In this document: positions 43,955-52,420 of the stretch, piece after piece
Position numbering within the stretch: the first letter of the stretch is position 1
Layout of the letters: every line of letters starts with the position of its first letter
NCBI RefSeq assembly: GCF_012958305.1
Contig: NZ_JABBYO010000002.1
Location: forward strand, 124,001-188,000
Direction of reading: 5' to 3'
Source: Tautonia rosea
Lineage (GTDB): Bacteria > Planctomycetota > Planctomycetia > Isosphaerales > Isosphaeraceae
DNA: 64,000 bases
The notes under the pieces: generated by a model
The model's input: only the letters and a program-made list of their open reading frames with translations
The model's database searches: none
What the model was told of the DNA's origin: nothing
Translations under genes and position numbers: made by a program

Positions 43955-44425
43955 TCAGTCCGTCAGTTCGATGTCAAACGAGTTCGAGCCGGATTCGACC
44001 GTGTAACGAAGCGGGGATTGCTCGGGATTTTCATATTTTGAAGGAATCGTTGAGCTGTCTCCGAGGGAATAATCGAACGTAATCGTGCCGTCCGGATTTG
44101 GTTCCGGGGTCGTCTTGGGAGCGGGCTTGACTTGAATCGTCACGACGTGCTGGCCGAGAACCGCACCATCGTTTGTATTAAATGTCGTGAGCGTAAAACG
44201 ACCATTGGTCTCGATTTGACCGATTGCGACGTGGCCTGTGTCCGAGCCTTTGCCCTGGGCGGGGGAGAAGACCACGGATCCTTCCGTCAAGGGACTCCCG
44301 TTATAGGACACGGTTCCTGAGACCTTGCCCATGGGAGGTTTGGGGCCTCCACTGCCCCCGCATCCAAGCATCGAGGCTGATCCAACGAATAAAAGAAGTC
44401 CAATAGATGCTCGCTGTCTGATCAT
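43955..44425 (-). CDS. lipoprotein with transthyretin-like / carboxypeptidase-regulatory-like domain
   Basis: The 156-residue protein has a lipoprotein signal (GLLLFVGSASMLGC) and a beta-sandwich domain: KVSGTVSYNGSPLTEGSVVFSPA, HVAIGQIETNGRFTLTTFNTNDGAVLGQHVVTI, and a C-terminal FDIELTD strand. Small proteins of this type accompany DUF1559 genes very often in planctomycetes; both are present here within 1.5 kb. GAAGGAG lies eight bases before the ATG. The function is not established; binding or stabilising exported partners is likely. Confidence 0.85.
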   Translation of the reverse strand: MIRQRASIGLLLFVGSASMLGCGGSGGPKPPMGKVSGTVSYNGSPLTEGSVVFSPAQGKGSDTGHVAIGQIETNGRFTLTTFNTNDGAVLGQHVVTIQVKPAPKTTPEPNPDGTITFDYSLGDSSTIPSKYENPEQSPLRYTVESGSNSFDIELTD

Positions 44426-44475
44426 CGTATGTGTCTCCTTCGGTCGAACGGAGCGAAGCTTTCTGACCACGATTC

Positions 44476-44504
44476 TATTGACCAGGAAAAGGTCTCGCTG
44501 TCAA
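44476..44504 (-). promoter_or_regulatory. possible promoter of the transthyretin-like lipoprotein gene
   Basis: On the minus strand TTGACA is separated by 17 bases from TCAATA, about 50 bases before the ATG. The -35 is perfect, the -10 poor. Confidence 0.3.
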
Positions 44505-44754
44505 CAAGGGGGTGGGCTGCGTCGTTCCCGGCTGATCGACCAAGCGACCACTCGAGGGAACTCCGTTGTTTTGGAAACGGGAGTTACGAGGGGACTGCAT
44601 CGCTTGCCGCTTGTGCTCCAATCAGGAGCCTGGGTGAGGAGCCAGGTGCTGGATCGTACGCACCGAAGTTGCGCTATGGTAGAACCGTCAGGGCGATTGC
44701 ACGAATTCCCGCGTGAAGCGAGCGTTCGGAAACGTTTGCGATGGAGATGGTCGG

Positions 44755-46194
44755 ATGTCCGTTGTCGAGCCAATGATCGGCCGCCCCGCCCCGACCTTTG
44801 ATCTGCCGGCAGTCTCGGCGGATTATGGAGCAAGGCGGGTCCGTCTCTTGGACTATCAGGGACGTTGGTTGGTACTGATCTTTTATCCGAATGATTTCTC
44901 CCTGATCTGTCCGACCGAACTGACGGCACTGGCGGATCGCATCGATCAATTTGATCGAATGAATTGCGCGGTTCTCGGAATCAGCTGCGATTCCATTGAC
45001 TCGCATCGCCGATGGCTTGAAATGGATCCGGAACGCGGGGGGCTTGGGGCCCTTGCGTTTCCGCTGGCCAGCGACGAGGGAGGAGGTGTCAGCCGAGAGT
45101 TCGGAGTGTACCAGGACCCCCCTGGGGTAGCCTTACGAGGTTTGTTCCTGATTGATCCGGATGGAAGGATTCAGTATCAAACGATTCATGCGCTTGCAGT
45201 TGGCCGACGAGCGGACGAGGTGCTCCGCGTGCTTGGTGCATTCCAGAGCGGCGGGATGTGCCCCTCGGGATGGGCACTCGGCGACCCGGTTCTTGACCCG
45301 ACCCGACTTCTCGCTCCTGGCCGGGTTCTGGGGCAGTATCGGATTGAGCGCCACCTGGGGGAGGGGAGCTTTGCCGCGGTTTTTCTGGCCATTGATGAGA
45401 CGCTCCAACGGCCGGTGGCCTTGAAGGTGCTTCGGCCAGGCGTCGGCACTCATCCGCGGTCATTGCTCGATGAAGCTCGGGTCGCGGCAGGATTGAACCA
45501 TCCAAACATCTGCACGGTGTATGCGGTGGACGACAGCGATGGTGTTCCGATCATCGCGATGGAATATCTCGACGGAACGCGACTCGACCGACTCATCGCT
45601 TCAGGATCGTTAACCATTGCCCAGGTGGTCGAGATAGCTCGACAGGTCGCCTTGGGCATGGCCGCGGCTCATGAGGCGGGAGTCGTGCATGGGGACCTGA
45701 AACCGCAAAACATCCTGGTCGACGCCACGGGGCATGCGAAGATCGTGGATTTTGGGTTAGCGCGACGGATCGAGCATACCACCGACCCGATGGAGACGGT
45801 GGACAGCGACGACCTCGCGACCTCTGCCGGTTTAACAGGGACTCCTGGTTACATGGCACCGGAACAGGTTCGAGGGGAACCTTCCTCGATTGCGTCGGAC
45901 CTGTTCGCAATGGGCTCGATCCTATTCGAGCTCTTGACTGGCCGCCCAACGATTCAAGCGGGCAATATCTTACAGGCACTCGACGCAATCCGCAGGATCG
46001 AACCCGAGACCCTGGCCGCGCAGGTTCCGGCCCCCTTCGCGCATCTCGTGCGTAGGGCTCTTGAGCCACACGCCAGCCATCGCACACTGACCATGCGTGA
46101 GATTGCCGAGCAAATCCCCCAGGCGCTCGACCAATTCCTGGCCGGTCAGGGAAATCAAAAGCCAGCACGCGAACCCTTTCTGGACGAGGTGTAA
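44755..46194 (+). CDS. 2-Cys peroxiredoxin fused to a Ser/Thr protein kinase
   Basis: The 479 residues form two whole domains. Residues 1-180 are an AhpC/TSA peroxiredoxin with the peroxidatic Cys52 in FYPNDFSLICPTEL and a resolving-type Cys169 in GGMCPSGW, as in typical 2-Cys enzymes. Residues 195-465 are a Hanks-type kinase: glycine loop GEGSFAAVF, Lys224 in VALKVL, catalytic loop HGDLKPQN (312-319), DFGLARR (332-338) and GTPGYMAPEQ. The catalytic loop has Gly where RD kinases have Arg. There is no membrane span, so it is cytosolic. It could be a peroxide-sensing kinase: oxidation of the first domain would alter the second. GGAG stands about nine bases before the ATG at 44755. Confidence 0.9.
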   Translation: MSVVEPMIGRPAPTFDLPAVSADYGARRVRLLDYQGRWLVLIFYPNDFSLICPTELTALADRIDQFDRMNCAVLGISCDSIDSHRRWLEMDPERGGLGALAFPLASDEGGGVSREFGVYQDPPGVALRGLFLIDPDGRIQYQTIHALAVGRRADEVLRVLGAFQSGGMCPSGWALGDPVLDPTRLLAPGRVLGQYRIERHLGEGSFAAVFLAIDETLQRPVALKVLRPGVGTHPRSLLDEARVAAGLNHPNICTVYAVDDSDGVPIIAMEYLDGTRLDRLIASGSLTIAQVVEIARQVALGMAAAHEAGVVHGDLKPQNILVDATGHAKIVDFGLARRIEHTTDPMETVDSDDLATSAGLTGTPGYMAPEQVRGEPSSIASDLFAMGSILFELLTGRPTIQAGNILQALDAIRRIEPETLAAQVPAPFAHLVRRALEPHASHRTLTMREIAEQIPQALDQFLAGQGNQKPAREPFLDEV

Positions 46195-46262
46195 CGTTCT
46201 TTCACGTAAGCGCGTGCACTGCGCACGGGCCAGAATTACGTATGTTCAGGAAAGCGGATACG

Positions 46263-47072
46263 ATGGGACAGCGAGTCGTTCAGGTCGATGCATTTGCGGA
46301 TCGTCCGTTTACGGGAAATCCTGCGGCAGTCTGTGTGCTGAATGGTCCGGCGGACGAATCGTGGATGCAGATGGTTGCTCGGGAGATGAACCTGTCAGAA
46401 ACCGCATTTGTGGTCCCGGAACCCAAACTGGATGAGTCCGGGGTGTATCGCTTGCGATGGTTCACTCCCACGATCGAGGTCGATCTCTGCGGCCACGCTA
46501 CCCTGGCCGCGGCACACGTGCTTTGGGAAGATCAGCACCTTCCTCTTGGAGCGCCGGCCGTGTTTCTGACACGATCGGGGAGACTCGCGGCCCAACGATC
46601 GGGTGACTTGATCGCACTGGACTTCCCAACCGAGCCGATTCGCAGTCAAGAGGCGCCACTCGCCCTGCTCGATGCGTTGGGAACGACCCCTCGATTCGTG
46701 GGAGGGAACCGAATGGATCTGCTCGTCGAGTTGAACAACGAGGCCGAGGTTCGCGCCCTGTCGCCCGATCTGGGACGCCTTCGACGTTTACCGATGCGAG
46801 GATTGATCGTGACGGCGGCAGCGGAGCGGCCGGGCATTGATTTTGTCTCCCGATTCTTCGCGCCAGCCGCGGGAGTGGACGAAGATCCGGTGACGGGTTC
46901 GGCCCATTGTGCGCTGGGCCCTTTTTGGAACGATCGGCTGGGACGAAGTGTGCTGATAGGCGAACAGGTCTCGATGCGAGGTGGCCGGGTTCATGTTCGG
47001 GTGCTTGGTGATCGGGTGGAGCTGGCCGGTCGGGCGGTCACGGTGATGCGAGGGGAGTTGGTGGAATCGTGA
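46263..47072 (+). CDS. PhzF-family isomerase/epimerase
   Basis: The 269-residue protein has the PhzF hot-dog-like double fold: QVDAFADRPFTGNPAAVC at the start, the catalytic Glu in NLSETAFV, RWFTPTIEVDLCGHATLAAAHVLW, and the second-half motif DEDPVTGSAHCALGPFW. The enzymes isomerise small amino or hydroxy acids. Members outside phenazine clusters are common and their substrates unknown; no phenazine gene is here. The ATG at 46263 is preferred to one seven codons upstream because AGGAAAG precedes it. Confidence 0.88.
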   Translation: MGQRVVQVDAFADRPFTGNPAAVCVLNGPADESWMQMVAREMNLSETAFVVPEPKLDESGVYRLRWFTPTIEVDLCGHATLAAAHVLWEDQHLPLGAPAVFLTRSGRLAAQRSGDLIALDFPTEPIRSQEAPLALLDALGTTPRFVGGNRMDLLVELNNEAEVRALSPDLGRLRRLPMRGLIVTAAAERPGIDFVSRFFAPAAGVDEDPVTGSAHCALGPFWNDRLGRSVLIGEQVSMRGGRVHVRVLGDRVELAGRAVTVMRGELVES

Positions 47073-47184
47073 GGCGTGCGCGGGGATCGGCTCACTCCTG
47101 CTGGCGGCCGTTGAAATCGCGGCAAGGCGAAGTATGATCGAGGGCCCAAGTGATCCTTCGCACTGCCACCAGGGAGCCGATACC

Positions 47185-48249
47185 GTGCCGACGATCCGAT
47201 CCGAGTCCCTTACTGAGTTCACCGTCCGGATCTTCGAGGCGGTCGGAGTGCCTGTCGAGGACGCGAAGGTGGTTGCCGAGGGTCTGGTCGGTGCAAACCT
47301 TCGAGGGCACGACTCGCATGGCGTCATGCGCGTGCCTCAATATGTGAGCTTTGTGCAAGACGGAACCTATAAGCCGGGCGTTGCGCTCCAGATCGAGAGT
47401 GAGGGACCGGCCCTGATCGTGGCCGATGGACGCTGGGGATTCGGACAGGTGCAGGCGCACCGATTGCTGGATCACCTGATCCCGAAGGCGCAGGAGCTAG
47501 GGATCGCGGCCGGAGCAGCGAAGGATTGCGGACATATCGGACGATTGGGTGAGTACGCTGAACGAGCGGCGGCCCTCGATCTGGTCTTGCTGGCCACGGT
47601 CAATAACAATGGAGCCGGTCAGCGGGTGTCGCCACCGGGAGGGCTGGAGCCGAGACTCGGGACCAACCCCCTGTGCGCCGCTGTGCCGACGGAGGATGGG
47701 CCGGTCGTGCTCGATTTTGGCACGAGTGTCGCTGCCGAAGGAAAAGTTCGTGTTTATCATATTAACAAGCAGCCGGTCCCTGAGGGTTGGCTGCTCGATC
47801 ATCAGGGAAAGCCGACCACCGATCCCAGCGTCTTGTATACCGAACCCTCGGGTTCGATTTTACCGATGGGGGGAACGCAGGCGTACAAGGGGTTCGGCCT
47901 GGCCCTGGTGTTCGACATGCTCGCCGCCGGTTTTTCCGGGGGGAGGGCTTGCCACGAGGGGGCTCCGCCAGCCCGAGGGAACAACCTGTTGTTTATCCTG
48001 CTCGATCCGGCGCGGTTTGCAGGTCGGGAGACGATGCTCAAGGAGTCGACCTGTGTGTCTCGGTTCGTCCGAAACACCCCGACGGCCGAGGGAGTGGACA
48101 CGATTACCTTGCCCGGGGATCCGGAACGCAAGGTCATGGAAACCCGATCACGCGAAGGGATTCCGCTTTCTGACGGCCACTGGTCGAAGCTAGTCGAACT
48201 GGCCGAGGCGCTTGGCGTGGCGGTTCCTTCACTGCCATCCGAAGCCTGA
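47185..48249 (+). CDS. Ldh-family NAD(P)-dependent oxidoreductase (malate/lactate dehydrogenase-like)
   Basis: The 354-residue enzyme belongs to the YlbC/YiaK/AllD-type 2-hydroxyacid dehydrogenase family. It contains RGHDSHGVMRVPQYV with the catalytic His, GFGQVQAHRLLDHLI, KDCGHIGRLGEYAERAA, NNNGAGQRVSPPGG, RLGTNPLCAAVP and GGTQAYKGFGLALVFD. It reduces or oxidises 2-oxo/2-hydroxy acids such as ureidoglycolate, malate or a sugar acid; the substrate cannot be told. The start GTG at 47185 has GGGAG eight bases upstream and gives normal length. Confidence 0.88.
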   Translation: MPTIRSESLTEFTVRIFEAVGVPVEDAKVVAEGLVGANLRGHDSHGVMRVPQYVSFVQDGTYKPGVALQIESEGPALIVADGRWGFGQVQAHRLLDHLIPKAQELGIAAGAAKDCGHIGRLGEYAERAAALDLVLLATVNNNGAGQRVSPPGGLEPRLGTNPLCAAVPTEDGPVVLDFGTSVAAEGKVRVYHINKQPVPEGWLLDHQGKPTTDPSVLYTEPSGSILPMGGTQAYKGFGLALVFDMLAAGFSGGRACHEGAPPARGNNLLFILLDPARFAGRETMLKESTCVSRFVRNTPTAEGVDTITLPGDPERKVMETRSREGIPLSDGHWSKLVELAEALGVAVPSLPSEA

Positions 48250-48275
48250 GTCATCCGTCATGTTGGAAAGTGAAC

Positions 48276-48312
48276 AACCCGCGGCCGGGGGGATTGCCTC
48301 CGGCCGAGGGTT
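48276..48312. terminator. bidirectional hairpin between Ldh-type and SPFH genes
   Basis: AACCC and GGGTT enclose an inner GGCCGG/CCGGCC pair between two convergent genes. The stem is strong; neither side has a long T-run. Confidence 0.55.
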
Positions 48313-48349
48313 GAAGCGGATCGAATCGAATTGACTTGATCAACGTGGT

Positions 48350-50107
48350 TTAGCGGCGATCCGAGCTACGGACCGATGCGGGACGGGGAGTGGGTGGGCT
48401 TGCCGCCGGGAGATCGTCGGTCGAAGCCCCCGGCGCGATCGAGTCAGATGCAAGCTTCCCGAGCAATGCTTGCTCGAAGCCCCGAAGATCAGTCCAGAAC
48501 GTGCCGGGCCCGGCGTGGAAGATGCCGAGGCGGAGCTCGTCGGGAAGATTCTCGGCGAAGAGGTAACGATTGTAGGCTTCAGGGCCGCCTAGGGTCTCGA
48601 CGTAACGCTGGTAACGCTCGGCCTGGGCCGCGTTGGTGAGCTCGACCTTCTTGGCCTCGGCCTCGCCGATCGTCGTGGTGATGTCCGCCTGAATGGCGGC
48701 CGTTTGGGCGTCGAGTTCGGCGACGAGTTTTTCAGTTTCGGCCTCGATTTGCCGGGCCTGTTTTTCGCCTTCGGCCAGTGCAGAGGCGAACAGTTTTTCG
48801 GTTTCGGCGGCGACCCGACGCTCCTCAAGGGTGACCTTGGCCTTGGCCTCCAGCAGGTCGCCTTCGGCCTCGGCGGTGAGCTGTTTCTGGTCGTTGGTCA
48901 GCTTCACTTCCGTCGCGATCTTCGAGCGTTGAATCGGCTCGCGGACCTCGGCCGGGACATAAATCTGACGAGGCAGGCCGAATAGAAGTGTCATATTCTT
49001 TTGCTTGAGCGAGGCTTCCAGCTCCTCGGAGGTGTCTGTCTGGAAAGCTTCTCGGCTGTCGCCGATGAGCAAATCGACGGCACCATGACGAGAACCGTTG
49101 ATCCGGCAAATCGATCCGATATCCGGCAGAACGACCTGTTCCTCGACCACCTTCAAGACATTTTGCTCCGCTTCACTGGCCTTTCCAAATCGTCGAATGA
49201 CGTCGGGGGCCTGGTCGGGAAGGATGCCCCAGATGGTCGTGAAGTCCAGGAAGATATCGAAGCCGTCGCGCGAGAGGAACCAAATGCCTTTGTCCTTCCG
49301 ATAAACCGGATCGCGGCCGAGGGGGGCTGCTGCATCGACTCGAACGGAATCGATTGCCTTGTAGAGAGGCTTGCCATCGGGGCCAACTTCCGGCTCGACT
49401 GAGAGGGTTGTTTCGTTGTAGCCGATACTGAGGATGTCGATCTGAGTGGCGTACGGGTTCAGGTAATAGATGCCAGGCTGAAGCACGTCATCGAGCGTTC
49501 CTCGCCGGGCGGAGGTCCGAAGATCTTCCGAGCGGTTGGTGACGACGCCGACATAGCCTGCGGGGATCAGCAGGGCGTCTCCCGCCTGGTGTTGAACGCC
49601 ACCATTGGTTTTGACGCAGGCGTTGACCGGAAGGATCTCCGTGTCGAAGGCGTAGGAATTGATCCGGTATCGACCGGGAGTCAAAACCTTACGCTGAATC
49701 CCGCGCTGCCCTTCCCGATCGGCAAGATACTGGCCTTGTGGTAATTGCTCGCCGAACTTGGCAGTAAGGACACCGATTTCGCCAGGCTTGACGATGGTAT
49801 CCTTGATCCGCTCGTACTTGTATTCAAGCGGATTGATGAAATGTCGCCCCGGTCCGAGCATGTTTTGAAGAATGCCGACCTGTTGAGGGCGACCGCGCGT
49901 GTCCACTTCGACGAGCGTTCCTCGAGGAGCGGTCGGCACCGATCGGAGGGGTGGGAAGGGCCCTCGGTAGGTGAGCAAGAGGCTCTCGCCAGGAGGGACT
50001 TCGACGCGGCAAACGACCCACTTCCAGGCGATCAGGTAGCCGCCGACAAAGAGGGCCACCAGGGCCGCGGCCACCCCGATCAGGCGTTGAAGCGTTCGGG
50101 GGTTCAT
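48350..50107 (-). CDS. SPFH/band 7 (flotillin-like) membrane protein, second of a pair
   Basis: The 585-residue protein has one N-terminal membrane helix (LIGVAAALVALFVGGYLIAW), then a long beta-rich SPFH region with three repeats of a PGRxxxNP-like motif (LGPGRHFINPLEYK, LTPGRYRINSYAF, LQPGIYYLNPYATQ). The prohibitin-type core (DGFDIFLDFTTIW) leads to a charged coiled coil of about 120 residues (VTLEERRVAAETEKLFASAL). Its ATG overlaps the stop of the upstream SPFH gene by four bases, and the two proteins are paralogous, so they probably make a hetero-oligomeric membrane scaffold. No NfeD partner is seen. Confidence 0.88.
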   Translation of the reverse strand: MNPRTLQRLIGVAAALVALFVGGYLIAWKWVVCRVEVPPGESLLLTYRGPFPPLRSVPTAPRGTLVEVDTRGRPQQVGILQNMLGPGRHFINPLEYKYERIKDTIVKPGEIGVLTAKFGEQLPQGQYLADREGQRGIQRKVLTPGRYRINSYAFDTEILPVNACVKTNGGVQHQAGDALLIPAGYVGVVTNRSEDLRTSARRGTLDDVLQPGIYYLNPYATQIDILSIGYNETTLSVEPEVGPDGKPLYKAIDSVRVDAAAPLGRDPVYRKDKGIWFLSRDGFDIFLDFTTIWGILPDQAPDVIRRFGKASEAEQNVLKVVEEQVVLPDIGSICRINGSRHGAVDLLIGDSREAFQTDTSEELEASLKQKNMTLLFGLPRQIYVPAEVREPIQRSKIATEVKLTNDQKQLTAEAEGDLLEAKAKVTLEERRVAAETEKLFASALAEGEKQARQIEAETEKLVAELDAQTAAIQADITTTIGEAEAKKVELTNAAQAERYQRYVETLGGPEAYNRYLFAENLPDELRLGIFHAGPGTFWTDLRGFEQALLGKLASDSIAPGASTDDLPAASPPTPRPASVRSSDRR

Positions 50108-51774
50108 CGGTTCGTCTCCGCAGTTCGGAAGGGGTTCTTCGGGAGCGACTCGGAATCGCCGGTGTCACCACCGGCCAGGGGGTCAACCTCTGCGGACGGG
50201 TCGGGAGTTCGGGGGGATTGTGCTGGCATCGGAGTCAAATCGGGAGTCGGGGTGTCCGAGACGAAGGAGCCGAACAACTCCATAAACGGACCGTCGGAGT
50301 TCGATAGGATCGACTGGAACGCGGGGGCGAGTTTCCCGATGAGGACGTTTCGGGCAAGCGATCCGCCATCACCGCCGAATGCGGTGACACGGAGGGCAAG
50401 GCCAGCCAGCTCTGCCTCGTTCTTGAACCGGATGACATCGGCCGAGGCCTGGGCCTCGGACAGCAGGGCGGCAGCCCGGTTCTTGGCTGCTTCAAGCTGG
50501 GTCTGGGTGACAGAGAGCCGCTGCTCTCCCTCGGTCACAGCGACCTGTTGGTCCTGCATGGCCTTGGTGGTCTTCTCGACGACCTCTTGCTCGGCCTCGA
50601 TCAGGCGGGCCTTTTGCTCGGCAAGCAGGTTCTTCACCCGCAGTTCCGCCTGCGATTCCTGCTGGAGTTTTTCTTGAAGAAATTGCTCGAGTTGCTGCTT
50701 GGCGACTTCTCGGGCTCGGACCGGAGCTCGAATTTCTTCGGGGGCCGAGGCTGACGTGACGGCGACCTGAAGAATTTCGATGCCCTGATCCTCACATCGG
50801 GATGAGAGCGTGCTCTCCAGATCCTGCTGAAAGATCTCGCGGTCGTCGCCCGAGATGAACTGCACTGCGTCGAGCTTCGAGCCGTTGACCCGGCAGATGG
50901 ATCGGGCGTACGGTGTGATGATCTTGGCAATGATTTCATCGTCGATTGCGTCGCCGTTGAAATCCTCGTTGTAAAGAACGAAAACCTCGGCAGCCCGCTC
51001 CTCGGAAACACGGAAGGTGACCGCGCCATCGAGCGAGATATTGAAGCCGTCGGCTGAGAGGAAGGTGATGTCGGCATCGTCGTTGAGCCCGAAAATTCGG
51101 GTCCGGCAATCGACGACACTGATGCGCTGTTCGAAGGGGTTGATGAAGTACTTCCCAGGCGGCAGCGTCGTAAGCTGAACCCCACGTTCCCCTTCATCGA
51201 CCAAAACGACGTTTGGGTCTTTCGGCGATCGACCAGAGAGCAAGGTCACAACGCCTCGGGATCCGGTCGGGACATCGACCGGATCGAACACAAGGAACTC
51301 GGTGGCGTAAGGGTTGTAGGCCACTCGGGCTCCCGCTTCGATGACGCCCGGGCGGATGCCTTTCTGGGTGTCATCGGCCAGAACTCGGCCTTCGGGCAAC
51401 TCCTCGCCAACCAGCGAGACCATCACCGCACACTTCCCTTCGGGAACCTGAAACTGGTCGGTGATTTCCCAGTCCCAAAAAAATGGGTTATAGAAAAAAC
51501 GGCCCTCGGTCAGGACGTCGGGCTGGACGCCCTTGGTATAGCCTCGCTCCTTGGTCCAGGCCGCAGCGATTTCCATGCCGGGTTCGAGGTTGTGGCCGAC
51601 CTTGCGGATTAAGACGGCCTGTTGGCCTTTGCCGACCTCGATGCGGCATGCACCATACAGGACCCAACCGCCGACAACCAGTGCGACGACCAGGCCGACC
51701 ATGAGACCGGACCAGCGAGAGGGTGCCCCCCCTGAGCCGCGGCCAAGCGGACCGCGTCGATCAATTGATGCCAT
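50104..51774 (-). CDS. SPFH/band 7 (flotillin-like) membrane protein, first of a pair
   Basis: The 556 residues begin with a short basic region and one membrane helix (LMVGLVVALVVGGWVLYGA). Repeats of the same beta motif (RFFYNPFFWDWEI, ARVAYNPYATEF, PGKYFINPFEQRI) and the SPFH core (SADGFNISLDGAVTFRVS) follow. A long Gln/Glu-rich coiled coil (KQQLEQFLQEKLQQESQAEL) ends in a Pro/Asp-rich tail. Overlap with the next gene (ATGA) couples translation. The 305 bases upstream (51775-52079) hold its promoter and a terminator for the COX24-like gene. Confidence 0.88.
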   Translation of the reverse strand: MASIDRRGPLGRGSGGAPSRWSGLMVGLVVALVVGGWVLYGACRIEVGKGQQAVLIRKVGHNLEPGMEIAAAWTKERGYTKGVQPDVLTEGRFFYNPFFWDWEITDQFQVPEGKCAVMVSLVGEELPEGRVLADDTQKGIRPGVIEAGARVAYNPYATEFLVFDPVDVPTGSRGVVTLLSGRSPKDPNVVLVDEGERGVQLTTLPPGKYFINPFEQRISVVDCRTRIFGLNDDADITFLSADGFNISLDGAVTFRVSEERAAEVFVLYNEDFNGDAIDDEIIAKIITPYARSICRVNGSKLDAVQFISGDDREIFQQDLESTLSSRCEDQGIEILQVAVTSASAPEEIRAPVRAREVAKQQLEQFLQEKLQQESQAELRVKNLLAEQKARLIEAEQEVVEKTTKAMQDQQVAVTEGEQRLSVTQTQLEAAKNRAAALLSEAQASADVIRFKNEAELAGLALRVTAFGGDGGSLARNVLIGKLAPAFQSILSNSDGPFMELFGSFVSDTPTPDLTPMPAQSPRTPDPSAEVDPLAGGDTGDSESLPKNPFRTAETNR

Positions 51775-51956
51775 CGATGTGCTCCAAGGTCGGACGTGGA
51801 AACCGACTCTCCCCGCACGGTTTGGAGTGGGGAGACGATCGGTTCTCGGCGGAAGTTCTTCGCCGAAACGACCAACCTATTCATAGCATCTCGATGAATT
51901 GCCCCGCGAAGCTTCCGAAGGGCGAACCGGCTGCATAACCGGAAGAATTCCAACAC

Positions 51957-51986
51957 GGAAAGGACCCCGTCCGCCATCGACGGGGC
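51957..51986 (-). terminator. probable terminator of the COX24-like gene
   Basis: On the minus strand GCCCCGTC and GACGGGG form a 7-bp stem with a 7-base loop, followed by TCCTTTCC. It lies about 95 bases past the small gene's stop and before the SPFH pair. Confidence 0.5.
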
Positions 51987-52079
51987 CTCGCTCCTGACAG
52001 AGCGGTACGACGCGGGTGAATCGGCCGTGCCGTGACGACTCGGGGCGGCCGGTCTGAGGGGTGGGCCGTCCCGATCAGA

Positions 52080-52169
52080 TTACTTCTTGCGGTGACGGAT
52101 CTTGCTGCGCATGCGGCGCTTCTTGCGACCGACCTTGCGACGGCCCTTGCCTCGACGGCGGCTAGCCAT
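52080..52169 (-). CDS. 29-residue AURKAIP1/COX24-like ribosomal protein (bL38-like)
   Basis: The frame of 29 codons starts at ATG 52169 with GGGAGGG just upstream and encodes an extremely basic peptide (MASRRRGKGRRKVGRKKRRM, then RSKIRHRKK). The KKRRMRSKIRHRKK end is the signature of the AURKAIP1/COX24 domain proteins, tiny ribosome-bound proteins of some bacterial phyla. Composition, ribosome-binding site and a hairpin-terminated transcript support a real gene. The identification rests on motif memory. Confidence 0.8.
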   Translation of the reverse strand: MASRRRGKGRRKVGRKKRRMRSKIRHRKK

Positions 52170-52420
52170 GAGCCCTCCCTTGGATTGTGTGAAAGATCTC
52201 GAGAAAAACCGGTGCAAAACGAGTCTGAACCCCCTTACAGCCGAAGGGGAAGAGATTTACTGTACCATGACCCAGGGTTTCGGCTCAAGCGAGAGCTCTC
52301 GTGGTTCGCCCTGATTCGATCGGCTGGATGACACTCACAGACAGGTTGATCGGTGAGGAAAGGCCCCCAAAGGGAGAACCCCGTACCGATGCCATGCGAG
52401 GGTGCAGTCATGGCAACACG

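Noticed and set aside
46263-48249. Phenazine or other secondary-metabolite cluster suggested by the PhzF-type gene
   Set aside because: Its neighbours are a fused kinase and an Ldh-type dehydrogenase; no other phz or biosynthetic gene is present, and PhzF-like proteins are common elsewhere.
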